Translations under genes and position numbers: made by a program
Assembly (NCBI RefSeq): GCF_000471905.2
Contig: NW_006495875.1
Span: forward strand, 584,817-648,816
Reading direction: 5' to 3'
From: Amborella trichopoda
Taxonomy: Eukaryota > Streptophyta > Magnoliopsida > Amborellales > Amborellaceae
DNA: 64,000 nt
The notes under the pieces: model-generated
The model's input: only the letters and a program-made list of their open reading frames with translations
Databases searched by the model: none
Told to the model about the DNA's origin: nothing
In this document: in pieces, positions 46,157 to 55,847 of the stretch
How the letters are laid out: every line of letters begins with the position of its first letter
Position numbering within the stretch: the first letter of the stretch is position 1

Positions 46157-46640
46157 TTGAATCAGTTTTCCCTTCCCAACCCATTTCAGATCCCATGTGA
46201 ATCCATCTTCTTTCTCTCTCTTCCAATCCGTCTATTACTTTCTCTCTCTTCCCATCTCTGTGAATTTCACACACCCTTCTCCCCATTGGTAATTCATCGC
46301 CCTCCTCTCTCTCTCTCTTTCTATTCCGTTCTTTTTTTTGGGTTTCTTTTTATTAATTTCTCTGATAATTTCGTACAAATTTCTGAGCTCCATTAAGGAT
46401 TTGAGTACCCCAGTTATGGCATTAACGCAAGAACCAGAGTCGATTTACTCTTTGAGACACCGCAAATGCTCCTTTAATCCAATTCTCCTCTCTTACTTTT
46501 CCATTTTCTTCTTGAATTTCAACCACTTCTCTGTCAGTGGACCCATTTCACAGCATTCTCCAAATCTCTCCAAGTCTCTCAAAGAGATAGGGTCCGGTTT
46601 TTCTTCTTCCTGAACCTTTGAACCTTTGACTCTCTCTAAC
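46157..46640 (+). other. Leader-like sequence and unidentified short frame, possible 5' end of a gene
   Basis: CT-rich stretches typical of plant 5' leaders (46205-46325) lead to an ATG at 46416 in the context CCAGTTATGGC. It opens MALTQEPESIYSLRHRKC and stops after 65 codons (GSGFSSS). I do not recognise the product. A hAT remnant starts about 200 bases further on. It could be a small gene, a first exon cut by the insertion, or chance. Confidence 0.3.
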
Positions 46641-46854
46641 AAAACCAAGAACCAAGTCATTGAGCTTCTTTTGCTCAAGCCTATTTCTTCTTTTTGTATG
46701 CACCTATAAGGAAAAATAATGCATAAATAACTACTATGAGTCTACGATCTTCTTACATTTATGAATCTATATTACAAAATGAACTTATAAACAAAAAAAA
46801 CATATAAATCGTAAAAGTAAAATATCATCTCAAACGAACTCCAATTGCGCTCAC
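46641..46854. other. AT-rich boundary region before the hAT remnant
   Basis: No recognisable hAT left end (CA.TG) is found, so the left end of the hAT element is missing or too decayed. Confidence 0.35.
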
Positions 46855-48769
46855 AATCTTTTGGAGGTTTGGAGCGTTACTCCCATGTTGTCTCCACCAT
46901 TGGGCTGCAATATGTGGGCAACCTTTATAATTAATTTAGGTATTTAACATTATTATAACTTGAAAGAAAATCATACATTTATATTTTATAAAACAAAAGT
47001 CAAAAGAATAGTACCTGGTTTGTCTTTGTTTCTCTGTCTTAATGCCATATCTTTCCCAAATGACATCAAAGAACACTTGTACGAAATTAACCCTTCAATT
47101 GATATCTTATCTTGGATATATGGATCTAGAACTAATTTCTCAAAGCACTCATTAAAACCATCCATAATTACCCCTTTTAACTCAATATCTGCATCTGCAT
47201 AAAAGAATTTGATGTTCAAGTAGTACCCCGCTGCATGCAATGATCTATGGAGCTGCCTATCCCATTTGTCATCTATAATCTCCTAAATTAGGGCAATTGC
47301 CCAAATTCTCTGCAAACACATTCTTAGCCCTTTCCATTGTTGTATCATATATAAAGCCCATGGAAAGCTTATCAGCATCAACCAAACGCAAGACCTTCAC
47401 TAAGGGAATAAATAGTAATTATCGCATGCTTCACCCCACACCAAATATATTTTGAAAGAACAATATCTCTTGCCTTTTTTCCCTTAGCATTTCTAGACCA
47501 CTTACACATGCACCACTCCTCTAAAGCAAACATAGACCTTAATGTGATTCTCCTCCTATAAATGCTCTGTAGACTAAGGTAGGCAATGGCAAATCTAGTG
47601 ACCTCAGGCCTCACTAACTCTCTTTTTTTTGTAAACTTGCGCATCATGCTAAGTGTAAGTATGTGACTGTATATAAAGATTGTAACATCCTTGGCCTTAA
47701 AAATAATTCTTTTAATAGTAGGCAATTCACCAATTGCTTCAAGCATAAGATCTACGCAATGTGCAGCGCAAGGAGTCCAAAATATGCGAGATCTCTTCTG
47801 TCGAAGCAAATGACCTGTAGCTAGATTGGGAGCAGTATTATCTGTCACCACTTGAATTATAAGTTCCTCCCCAACCTCCTTAATGCCCTTATCAATGAAA
47901 GAAATATATAATGCGCATCATGAACGTCAATGAAAGCATCTATTGAGCGCAAACTAACTGTACCCGTGATACAATTTACTAATAACTTCATGTTACTCCT
48001 CCTATCACTCCACCTATCTGTCATTAAATAAACCCCAAATTTAGCTCATCCCTCCTTATGAGTATTGAGATATTCGTTAGTGTACTCGACTTCTTTCTTC
48101 AATAGTGGCTCTCTAATCTCATAAGGAGTTTGAGCTTTCAAACCTGACCCAAATTGCCCAATTGCTTCCAACATTGTATGGAAGCTATTCAAGCGAGCAG
48201 TGTTAAAAGAAATGCCCGTATGGTAAAACCACCGAGATACACTAAATCACCCTGACTCTATCTTCCTTCTTAAACCTATTTTCAATTGTCACTTGTTTTT
48301 TCCTCTTTCCTCCATTGCCTTTCTCAATTACTGTCTCAAGGTTAAATGTAAAAAAACTATCTATAGGCCCTCTCGTACGAGCCTTCTTAGACCCAAAAGC
48401 CCTATTGGTCATAGAACTCTGAGTATGACTCATGGCTACCTCTTCTTCCCCATCTTCATCCTCTTCTTCAGTGTCAATATTATCATAAAAAGTATGGACC
48501 CCTGACTTTAATTCTGCTATATCCTTTTTTTTTGGCAACTTTTTTACTCTTTTCAACTTCAATGTACTCCAAAATTTTTTTCTTTACAAGATCTGAGACT
48601 TTGTTGCATGGGGCAACATCACCTCTAATACCAGCAAGATGTTTCTTAAATCTATTTATGACGGCATTAGAAACATGTCCACAGAAATTTTATTTTTGTC
48701 ATTCTTATCAGGGTTAACACAATATTTCTATCCCAGATCTCCACCTCTAGTAGACCCCGCAGAAGACAT
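46855..48769 (-). pseudogene. hAT transposase (BED finger, DUF659), broken
   Basis: hAT transposases cut and paste DNA by a DDE-type reaction. On the minus strand the ATG at 48769 opens MSSAGSTRGGDLG. A BED finger follows with a frameshift (CGHVSNAVINRFKKHLAGIRGDVAPC, 48590-48720), then a charged linker (48242-48562, ESDEDGEEE-like run and RGPIDSFF). DUF659 parts: MTDRWSDRRSNMKLLVNC near 48000, VTDNTAPNLATGHLL and FWTPCAAHCVDLMLEAIGEL at 47710-47850, and KRELVRPEVTRFAIAYLSLQ near 47600. The C-terminal region shows LNIKFFYADADIEL, LDPYIQDKISIEG (46986-47240) and AAQWWRQHGSNAPNLQ (46860-46925). Then a stop follows; the final hATC dimerisation segment (CERNWS region) is absent. Several stops and frameshifts make it non-functional. 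Confidence 0.85.
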
Positions 48770-49019
48770 CTCAAATTGGAAAAATAAAACTCAAATAAAG
48801 ATTACAGACTGACATTTTCTACCCAATCTCTAATCTTTGATATTGGTTACCTCAATCGAGCTACGAATCAACTGACTAGTCTTCTAATGCCATCAATAGC
48901 ACCCTAAAAATAATTTCAATCAGAAAAACAAACTTTTCAATCCACAAAAAATACTTTCGACTCTCATAAATAAGTTTAAGTTTAAGATTAAGGTTTTCTT
49001 GTTTTATACAAACTTGGGG

Positions 49020-49187
49020 TCAAAATGACCCCCTTGCCCTTTTGGGCGAAGTTAAAAACAAAAAAAACGCCCACTTTCATGGGCGACCGCCTAAGTACAG
49101 CCCCCCGTGTTGGGTGTCCAGGTCGAAGCGTGCAGAAATTTTTTTCTGGGCACCTAGGTCTCGGGCGGACCGTTTTTTGAAACATTG
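49020..49187. repeat. Right terminal region of the hAT element
   Basis: GC-rich subterminal words (GGGCGACCGCCTAAG at 49080, CACCTAGGTCTCGGGCGG at 49151) lead to TTTTTTGAAACATTG ending at 49187. The right-hand 8 bases are GATGGCAC; no matching left duplication was found. Confidence 0.55.
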
Positions 49188-50153
49188 GATGGCACAACCA
49201 AAATCCACAGGATCCCACTGCCTTTTAAGTTCCCAACAAAACCTGAGCTACAAGAACAAACTTTTTTTTTTTTTGATGAAAGCTACAAGAATAAACTATA
49301 TGTGGGCAAATCCACCACCACAATGGTCACTTGTAGGAGGGAAACCATTCACCATATAAAACCAGGACATTTGAAAATCTCCTAATCTAGTGACCTATAT
49401 CTCACACTGTGACTATCCAGATAATTTCATTTTTATGGACAACAGCACACAATAATTACCCATACAAACAGCAATACCTACACAAGCATCAGCCTGCAAA
49501 GATGTCAGTATTACTTCCCTTCCAAAATCTCCATAAAGCAAATTTTTGGCTGGGTTAAAATCTTCATAAACCTATCATTATGCAATTCCATGAAAGAGAA
49601 TAACCAATCAAGTTGCACGGTAACCAGATCCATTCCAACACCAAACCATCTGAATTCAGTGGCCTCCGCAGACAACTTCAAAGCAAAAGCAAATAACACA
49701 ATTCAAAACTCTCAATGCATGACAATCATTGAGTTCAAAACGAGGTTTAATGGGTATGATATGCAGCAGAAAACAGAATGTTTGAAGGCATGACTAAAGA
49801 TTTCTCCAGAAGAAACTCCGCACTCTGACCGAGAAAAAAGAACAGCTGTTTTTAAGTTAGCAGTTTTTAAGTCCTTCTGAGTGAATGGGTCTGTCCTATT
49901 TCCATGTGAATTGCAAAAACCAAAGAAATATGGATAATAATAATGTGAGTGTGATCGACTCTGTCAAGCCATGTGAGTGTGGTTAGGTGAATTGGCTCAT
50001 CAATAGACAGAATTGCATTCTCTTTAATTAACAGTTACATAGGTCATTGAGTTAACTATTACAACAACAACAAAGTGACACATTAATTAACAACTTACTG
50101 CACGCGCCAAAATCAAAATATAGCTACATAAATTTTTTCAAATCATACAATAC
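49188..50153. other. Gene-free stretch between the hAT remnant and the RING exons
   Basis: A downstream (lower-coordinate) WD40 exon of the RFWD3-like gene would be expected here on the minus strand, but none is recognised. Confidence 0.4.
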
Positions 50154-50598
50154 CTGCAACTTAAGGAATGCATTTTCATCTCGAAGAGAGATCACTTCCT
50201 GCCAATTAACAGGACCAGCAATCATATCAATGAATAAAAACATAATAAGCATTTCTCAGAGAAATAAACATTAATTCTCTTAATAAATGAAAATCTATGC
50301 AACCATACTCATCTAACCTGTGGTAACTCTCCACTAGCCACAGCAATATGTGGTGCATAAAGCTTTCTAATATCTTTGAGCATACATTTCTTCTTACACT
50401 GTGGACACTGTAAAGAAAAACTAACCGTTCAATGAATAAAAGATGTAGCAAGGGCAGCATTATTAGCATCCTCACAAAACAAAAAGCATGTTCCCTCACT
50501 CATATTAAACAAATACTATCTTTCCATTATTTCTCCCACACTGTTGAATCCATTTTTCAATGCAGGACTGTCCATTTAAGTGCCCACAAGAAAGACAA
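50154..50598 (-). CDS. RFWD3-like RING E3 ubiquitin ligase, three internal exons only
   Basis: RFWD3 proteins are RING plus WD40 ubiquitin ligases in DNA-damage responses; plant homologues share the RING layout. Exons on the minus strand: 50598 to about 50520, 50407-50318, 50198-50154. Translation joins as CLSCGHLNGQSCIEKWIQQC, then CPQCKKKCMLKDIRKLYAPH and EVISLRDENAFLKLQ, giving the second half of the RING (C-x2-C and CPQC) and the start of a coiled coil. Phases agree. The first two Cys of the RING, the WD40 repeats and any start codon are missing from the nearby sequence. The donor after the first exon reads AAAG then ATAGTATTTG: either the +1 G of an ancestral GTAGTA donor has become A, or a donor three bases further in is used, adding one Ile. 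The upstream side is filled with transposons from 50886. It is probably a remnant or a gene split by insertions. Confidence 0.55.
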
Positions 50599-50885
50599 CT
50601 GCAATCATGAAACATCAGAAAGTGATCTTTTCAGATGACAAACTATAGAAAAGGAAAGCCAATAGCTGAAGAAGCACCCAAGTGCTCAAAATTTTCAAAT
50701 CAATTGACAATTGCAAGATATATGGGAAGTACTCAGTGCTTCACAATAAATAGCCAAAAGAAATGGACACATGAAACATATACACATCTATTGCAGGTTC
50801 ACATCTCACAAACTAAACCTAGAAAGCAACAAAAAACTAGAAAGACTGTCGAGATTGCAGAGTCAAAAGCAAAATAAATTTTAAA

Positions 50886-50891
50886 ATCATA

Positions 50892-50922
<31 letters not shown>

Positions 50923-51850
50923 CCATCATCATCAGAGCCTTTTCCCAATTCTTAAGGTCGGCTACACGAATCCTGATCTGCCATTCTATTCTATCGAAGG
51001 TCATACCCTTAGCGGGGCCATAAGTCCCCATATCTTTTCTCACTACTTCCAATCATGTCCTTTGGGCCTACCTCTTGCCCTTTTTAAGCCTTCAACTTGA
51101 ATCAACTCGCACCCCCCTAACAGGTGTTGTTCTAGGTCTGTATTACACATGGTTATATGTGTTACACATGGTTAACCCACCTAAATCTACTTTCTCTTAT
51201 CCTATCAATCTACTTTCTCTTATCCTATCGCCTACTGTAGCTACACCTAAGTTCTCCTGAATGTATATATTTCAAATTCTATCCCTTCTTGTCTTGCCAC
51301 TCATCCATCTCAACATCCTTATCTCAATTACTCCCATCCTATGGGTATGTTGTTTCACGACCACCCAACATTCTGTCCCATAAAGCAAAGTTGGTCGTAC
51401 ATTTGTTTTGTAGAACTTCTCCTTCAGCTTTATCAGTATGTGGCGATCACATAAAACTCCGCTTACATATCTCTACTTCACCCACCTGGCTCTAAGTTTA
51501 TGTGAGACATCATACTCAATCTCTCCATTTTCCTAGATTATCGACTCAAGATATAAAGTGACTCTTTTTGGTATTTCTTGGCCGTCAATCTTAACTACTT
51601 CCTCGTCCTTTCTCTTATTATTACTAAACAGGCATTCCATATACTATGCTTTAGTCCTGCTAATTTTTAAACTTTTAGATTCTAGAGTATCCCCCAAAGT
51701 TCTAACTTTGTGCTAACGTCGTTTCAGGTCTCAATAATCAAAACCATGTCATTCGTAAACAACATACACCATGCTACCTCATCTTGTACGTGCCTAGTTA
51801 AGTTGTCCATAACTAAGATAAAGATGTATGGGGTTGTCTCACGTGAGTCG
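50886..51850 (-). pseudogene. RTE-type LINE, 3' part with reverse transcriptase remnant
   Basis: On the minus strand, 51760-51850 gives TTPYIFILVMDNLTRHVQDE then VAWCMLFTNDMVLI, the RT active-site region with the F-A-D-D pattern decayed to TND. It is followed by LESKSLKISRTKA.YMECLF (51640-51700) and KQHVH..S..EMRML-like text. The 3' end is (ATC)n/(TCA)n at 50889-50935 preceded by the GGTCGGCTACACGAATCC motif. Stops and shifts make it dead. It is the longest member of the set with fragments at 2112, 7926 and 8125. Confidence 0.75.
50889..50935. repeat. (ATC)n trinucleotide repeat at the LINE 3' end
   Basis: ATTCATCATCATCATCATC-type units, about 15, with one CAC change. Confidence 0.9.
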
Positions 51851-51859
51851 TAACTCTTG

Positions 51860-52730
51860 AGTTAAGACACCAAGATGTGCCCTTGGGGTTGGCTAGCAAA
51901 GTTTCGAAGACCACACATGCAGTTCTTTTTGGCCCCAGGATTTTTGTTGGACCAGCAATCTCTCGCTATGTGGCCCACTCTCTTGCATATGAAGCTAGTT
52001 CTAGTCTCTCTCTTTCCCTTATAATCTTTCTCTCTTTTCTTTTCCTCTCCTCTATTATTCTTGTCCTTCCCCTTATAAGGTGTAAAGAAAGGTTGAGATT
52101 TTACCATGTGTACCGCTTCCTTGTACCGGTGCATTACATGTGTTCCTCCTTTCTTGCTCACCTTTGAGCAATGTGATGAGCTCCTCCATCCTTGGAGCCA
52201 TTTCTCGGGCTGAGAGAGACGTGACAAAGGTCTCCCAAGAATTGGGGGAGTGCTCCGGCATGTGAACCACTTGCATTGGTTCCAGGGGTCGCTTATTGAT
52301 TGCCTCCATCTCTCGAACAAGTACTCGGAAAGTATGCACATGTTCCGATATTTTTGTACCTTCGACCATTTTCATATTGTTGTATTTCTTCATAGCCACT
52401 GACTGCCTCATGAGAGAATATTTTGCATATACCGTCTCGTGCATGCCTTTTGTAGTCTTGATTGGCTCATACTCTAATGCGTATGAGTCATTCATAGAGC
52501 AAAGTAAGATATGCCTAGCACGCATATTCTTATGCTTCCATGAAGCATATGCAACACTTATAGCTTGAGATAAATTGCTTTTCGGATGATGAGGACGATG
52601 CTCAGTTTGTATCTCGTGCAAACCCTCCTCATAAAGCACATAGTCAATCTTGCGCTTCTATGAGTAGTTTGTCCCATCGAACCTTTCGATATTTAGGGTC
52701 TCCGACATAAAAGTGTGTGCAGTCATATTT
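51860..52730 (-). pseudogene. Ty1/copia gag, truncated
   Basis: Minus-strand frames give SNLSQAISVAYASWKHKN, then ARHILLCSMNDSYALEYE and MVEGTKISEHVHTFRVLV, matching the gag/UBN2 domain; a frameshift follows near 52290. The knuckle reads SFICKRVGHIARDC, with the first Cys of C-x2-C lost. Protease, integrase, RT and RNase H are missing; the next sequence is the RTE LINE at 51850. Confidence 0.8.
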
Positions 52731-52811
52731 CTTTTCCCAAAGCAAATACAAGACTCAAATAAAAAAAATAAAAACTCCTAACGGCAACAAGAAATCTTGC
52801 TTTGATACTAA

Positions 52812-53673
52812 TGAAATTCGGACAAGGTGATCTATCATGGTGTATATAGTTCTTTATTTTTCTTTTTTTCACCGACTAGAACACTTCCAAAGGTCCAAGT
52901 ACAATAAGCCTTACTTGAAATAAACAAATAAATAACTGAAAGTGGTCCTCACTTGCTGCCACTAATTACAACTTCTTTTATTCATCAAATAAAACCAACA
53001 TAATGCCTATGGGAAATGAAAGCATAAAAATAGAAGTACTGTAGAGCACAAAATAAAGATGCTGAAAGATTATCTAAACCGAACTTAGTACAACCCACAC
53101 CAGGTCTACTACTCCAATGGCGCACGGGATTAATGGTCTATCTTGGTTCTACCTAGCATGGAAAGCATTGGCTACTACCCTAATATGTATGAGTGCTATG
53201 GAACCTTGGACCACAAACTAAGCCTCAATGCCTTAGGCTATGGGGCGTGTCTCCCCTCTTAGATCTAGGTGGGGCGTGGCCCCTCTTTCTTTCTAACTAT
53301 TATGCTAAGGGAGAGATGAGAGATTTTAGAGAGAAGAGAGAAGCCTAGGGGTGGCATACCACGCTAGAGAGTATAGAGAGCGAAATGAGAGAGAGAGGTA
53401 TAGAGATTTGTGAAGAGAGAGCCCCTATTTATAGACTCAAGGGGTCACGATTTCCTTAGGGTTAGCCATCCTTAGTGTGATTAGATCCAAATCATTGATC
53501 ATAGGAGACTTGTGGGGTAAGAGATATGAGTCATCCAATCTTTAGATCAGTCATTATGATTCAAAGGAAGGTGCTAGAACCTTATTCTTCAGCTTCATAA
53601 ACCTAATCCCATCAAATAATGAAATATGGAAAATATTATCAATCTTGTTTTAATTTTCTATAATATTCTTACA
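52812..53673 (-). mobile_element. 5' LTR of the copia element, with tRNA-Met primer site and TATA box
   Basis: Beside the gag, the minus strand reads AATTTCA, then the primer-binding-like TTAGTATCAAAGCAAG (52796-52811), similar to the TGGTATCAGAGC site of copia elements. The LTR begins TGTAAGAATATT at 53673 and ends in CA at 52812 (about 862 bp). A TATA box GAGTCTATAAATAGGGG lies at about 53426-53442. No partner LTR is seen. Confidence 0.65.
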
Positions 53674-54960
53674 CATGATATATCGATTGAAATCAAGCTT
53701 CCTTAATTTCAAATCATATTATAATTTATCAACAAGCCTCGGTGGCTTGACAATGTTATAATAAGTAAGAAGCAATCTAGGTGGGGCGTGCCACCCTAGG
53801 TAGCCTCATGTGGGTCCCATCAATTTTCCCTGTGATTTAATTAATGGTGGGCCTAAAGCTCATCATGGGACCCCAGATGTCTAGTAACTTATAAAATTCA
53901 TAAATTGATTTTTAAAAGATTGAAAATAAACTTTATTTTTCTCTGTTTATTTAAATACTTAAAATTGAATATCAATTCATTTGCAAAATTAAAATATCCA
54001 GATACTCATAAAAATTCAAATAATCATTCTAAAAATTATTTAACATCAAAATAATCAAAATCGAATAATTTTAATGGGAATCAGATCTGACTAAGTCTAG
54101 CAATTATAATATCGCTGAAGCACTTCATCTTCTACTGTGAACTATACTCAACACTTGCTTTCTCAAACTAACCTAACAGTTTCCATGACCTACAGACCAC
54201 TGCAAGGGTTCATGATTGGGCTACCAAAGTCAACCAATAGGCAAGGGCACAATCTCAGTCTATGGATTACATGTTCTCCTCTAGAGACGAGTCCAAGGTC
54301 ACACAGACCTAATTCAATCACAGCTTTATGGTGAATAGGGGTAATCTCTTGAACATATACATGCTTCACCCTCAATGGTGACTCGCTTTCCCGATACGGC
54401 TATCACATGTGCATGACGTGTGCTGGTTTAGTGATGAGGCTTTGGCCCTCATCTCTAGAGGCCTACTATCACCCACAAGGGTCACACAGTCCCTTGGTTC
54501 ACTCTCCTGAGCAACTCAGACCTCATAAAGGGATGAACCTTCAAACCTTCATTAGTTTAAACCCATGCCAGGCAATAGAGGTTTTCCAACTCGACTGGCC
54601 TAGAATGTTAAGCTAAGTATGAGTATACTATTTGCCTATAATGTTATAAACTCCCACTGAGTTTATGTTCAACTCGACTGGCCTAGAACATTAAGCTAAG
54701 TCTGAGTATAAACTCCCACTGCGTTTATGTTTCATTGCATCAAATATTTGAATACAAGCTCTCATAAGGCCTTTAATGGCCACAGAAACCTCTCAGATTG
54801 ACCAATCCAAACGTCATGCCAGAACAACACCCTAAAAGCCTTATGGGGTCTAAAGCGGATACTAGCCTTGAAGAGGGAGAGACTTTTACTGATAGACCTG
54901 CAAATGCCTAAGGCATTGCTATTGAGTTACCTCTGAGGAGCCATTCAGAGTTACAGCAAT
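53674..54960. mobile_element. Unclassified LTR-like segment
   Basis: Contains a TCTAGGTGGGGCGTG phrase (53777) that also occurs in the copia LTR at 53265, and AACTCCCACTGAGTTTATG (54650). It looks like a long LTR or leader of a copia element, but no ends, primer site or gag were found. The 83-bp duplication at 54587-54731 lies within. Confidence 0.4.
54587..54731. repeat. 83-bp tandem duplication with a 21-bp deletion in the second copy
   Basis: CAACTCGACTGGCCTAGAA starts at 54587 and 54670; both copies run to an AAACTCCCACTG.GTTTATG motif. The second copy lacks the CTATTTGCCTATAATGTTAT piece. Confidence 0.85.
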
Positions 54961-55249
54961 GGTATTTGTGTCTCAACACAGCTAGCCAAAGGTGGTCAAA
55001 GTGGGTGGCCGAGCACCACCACCATTTCCCAACGAGGGCCAGATTGTTTGCTCAGAGAGGTCGAATGCCCAGACCACCTTTAGAGTTAGGGAAACAGACA
55101 TTGACCCAAGAGATAAGATGGAACTTGTGGTCGCCTTCTCCCGAGCAAAGGAACTTACTCATAAGTTGTTCTAGCCTTGTAGTCACTGAAGCTGGAATAT
55201 GGAAGAGGGACTTTTGGAACATAGGAATATTGGCTAGGGTAGCCTTGAT

Positions 55250-55839
55250 TAGAGTCGTCCGTCCTGAAGAGGAAAGATAACGTCCTTTCTAGCCCGCAGA
55301 TTAGCCATCCTGCAGAGGAAGATAACGTCCTTTCTAGCCCGCAAATCTGCTATCAAACTTATCTATAAGGTGACTCCACAAGTTATGTTTGGACTTGCTT
55401 AGGCAGAGGGGGAGACCAAGATAGGTTGAGGGTAGGTGGTAGACTTTACAACCCCATTTGCGGGCGAGTATGTTGATAATGTTAGGGTCAGCTGCTACCC
55501 CAATCATTTTGGTTTTGTCCATGTTTGCTTTTGAAACCTGTGGCCAGCTGGAAATATTTGATGAACAGAAGGAGGTTTTTTGTTACGGAGAGGCGCTGCA
55601 GAAGACAAGAGTGCTGTCGGCATATTGGAGATGGGGTACAATGGGACCTTGGTTGGCGATCTGGAAGTCTTTGAGAAGACTATGCTTGAAAAGGCTAGAG
55701 ATTAACCTACTGAAAACCTCAGCCACAATTGCAAAAAGAAAGGGCGAGAGAGAGTTGCCTTGCCTGAGTCCTCTCAAAGAGGGGAAATATCCTTTGGGTG
55801 AGCCATTGATTAAGATACAGAATGAGGGGCTAGAGATGC
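55250..55839 (-). pseudogene. L1-type LINE reverse transcriptase, C-terminal part
   Basis: Minus strand: CISSPSFCILINGSPKGYFP, then LRGLRQGNSLSPFLFAIVAE (55720-55790) and PHLQYADSTLVF near 55590-55630, where the catalytic YADD is YADS. Then YLGLPLCLSKSKHNLWSHL and AG.KGRYL (55270-55430). Two 45-bp tandem copies lie at 55276-55365. The zf-RVT and RNase H parts are absent at the 3' end. The 5' side resumes beyond the hAT insertion at 57716. Confidence 0.8.
55276..55365. repeat. 45-bp tandem duplication in the L1 remnant
   Basis: GATAACGTCCTTTCTAGCCC starts at 55276 and 55321. Confidence 0.85.
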
Positions 55840-55847
55840 ACCCCTGT

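Noticed and set aside
51289..51495. Plus-strand frame in the RTE LINE
   Set aside because: Antisense shadow of the RT remnant.
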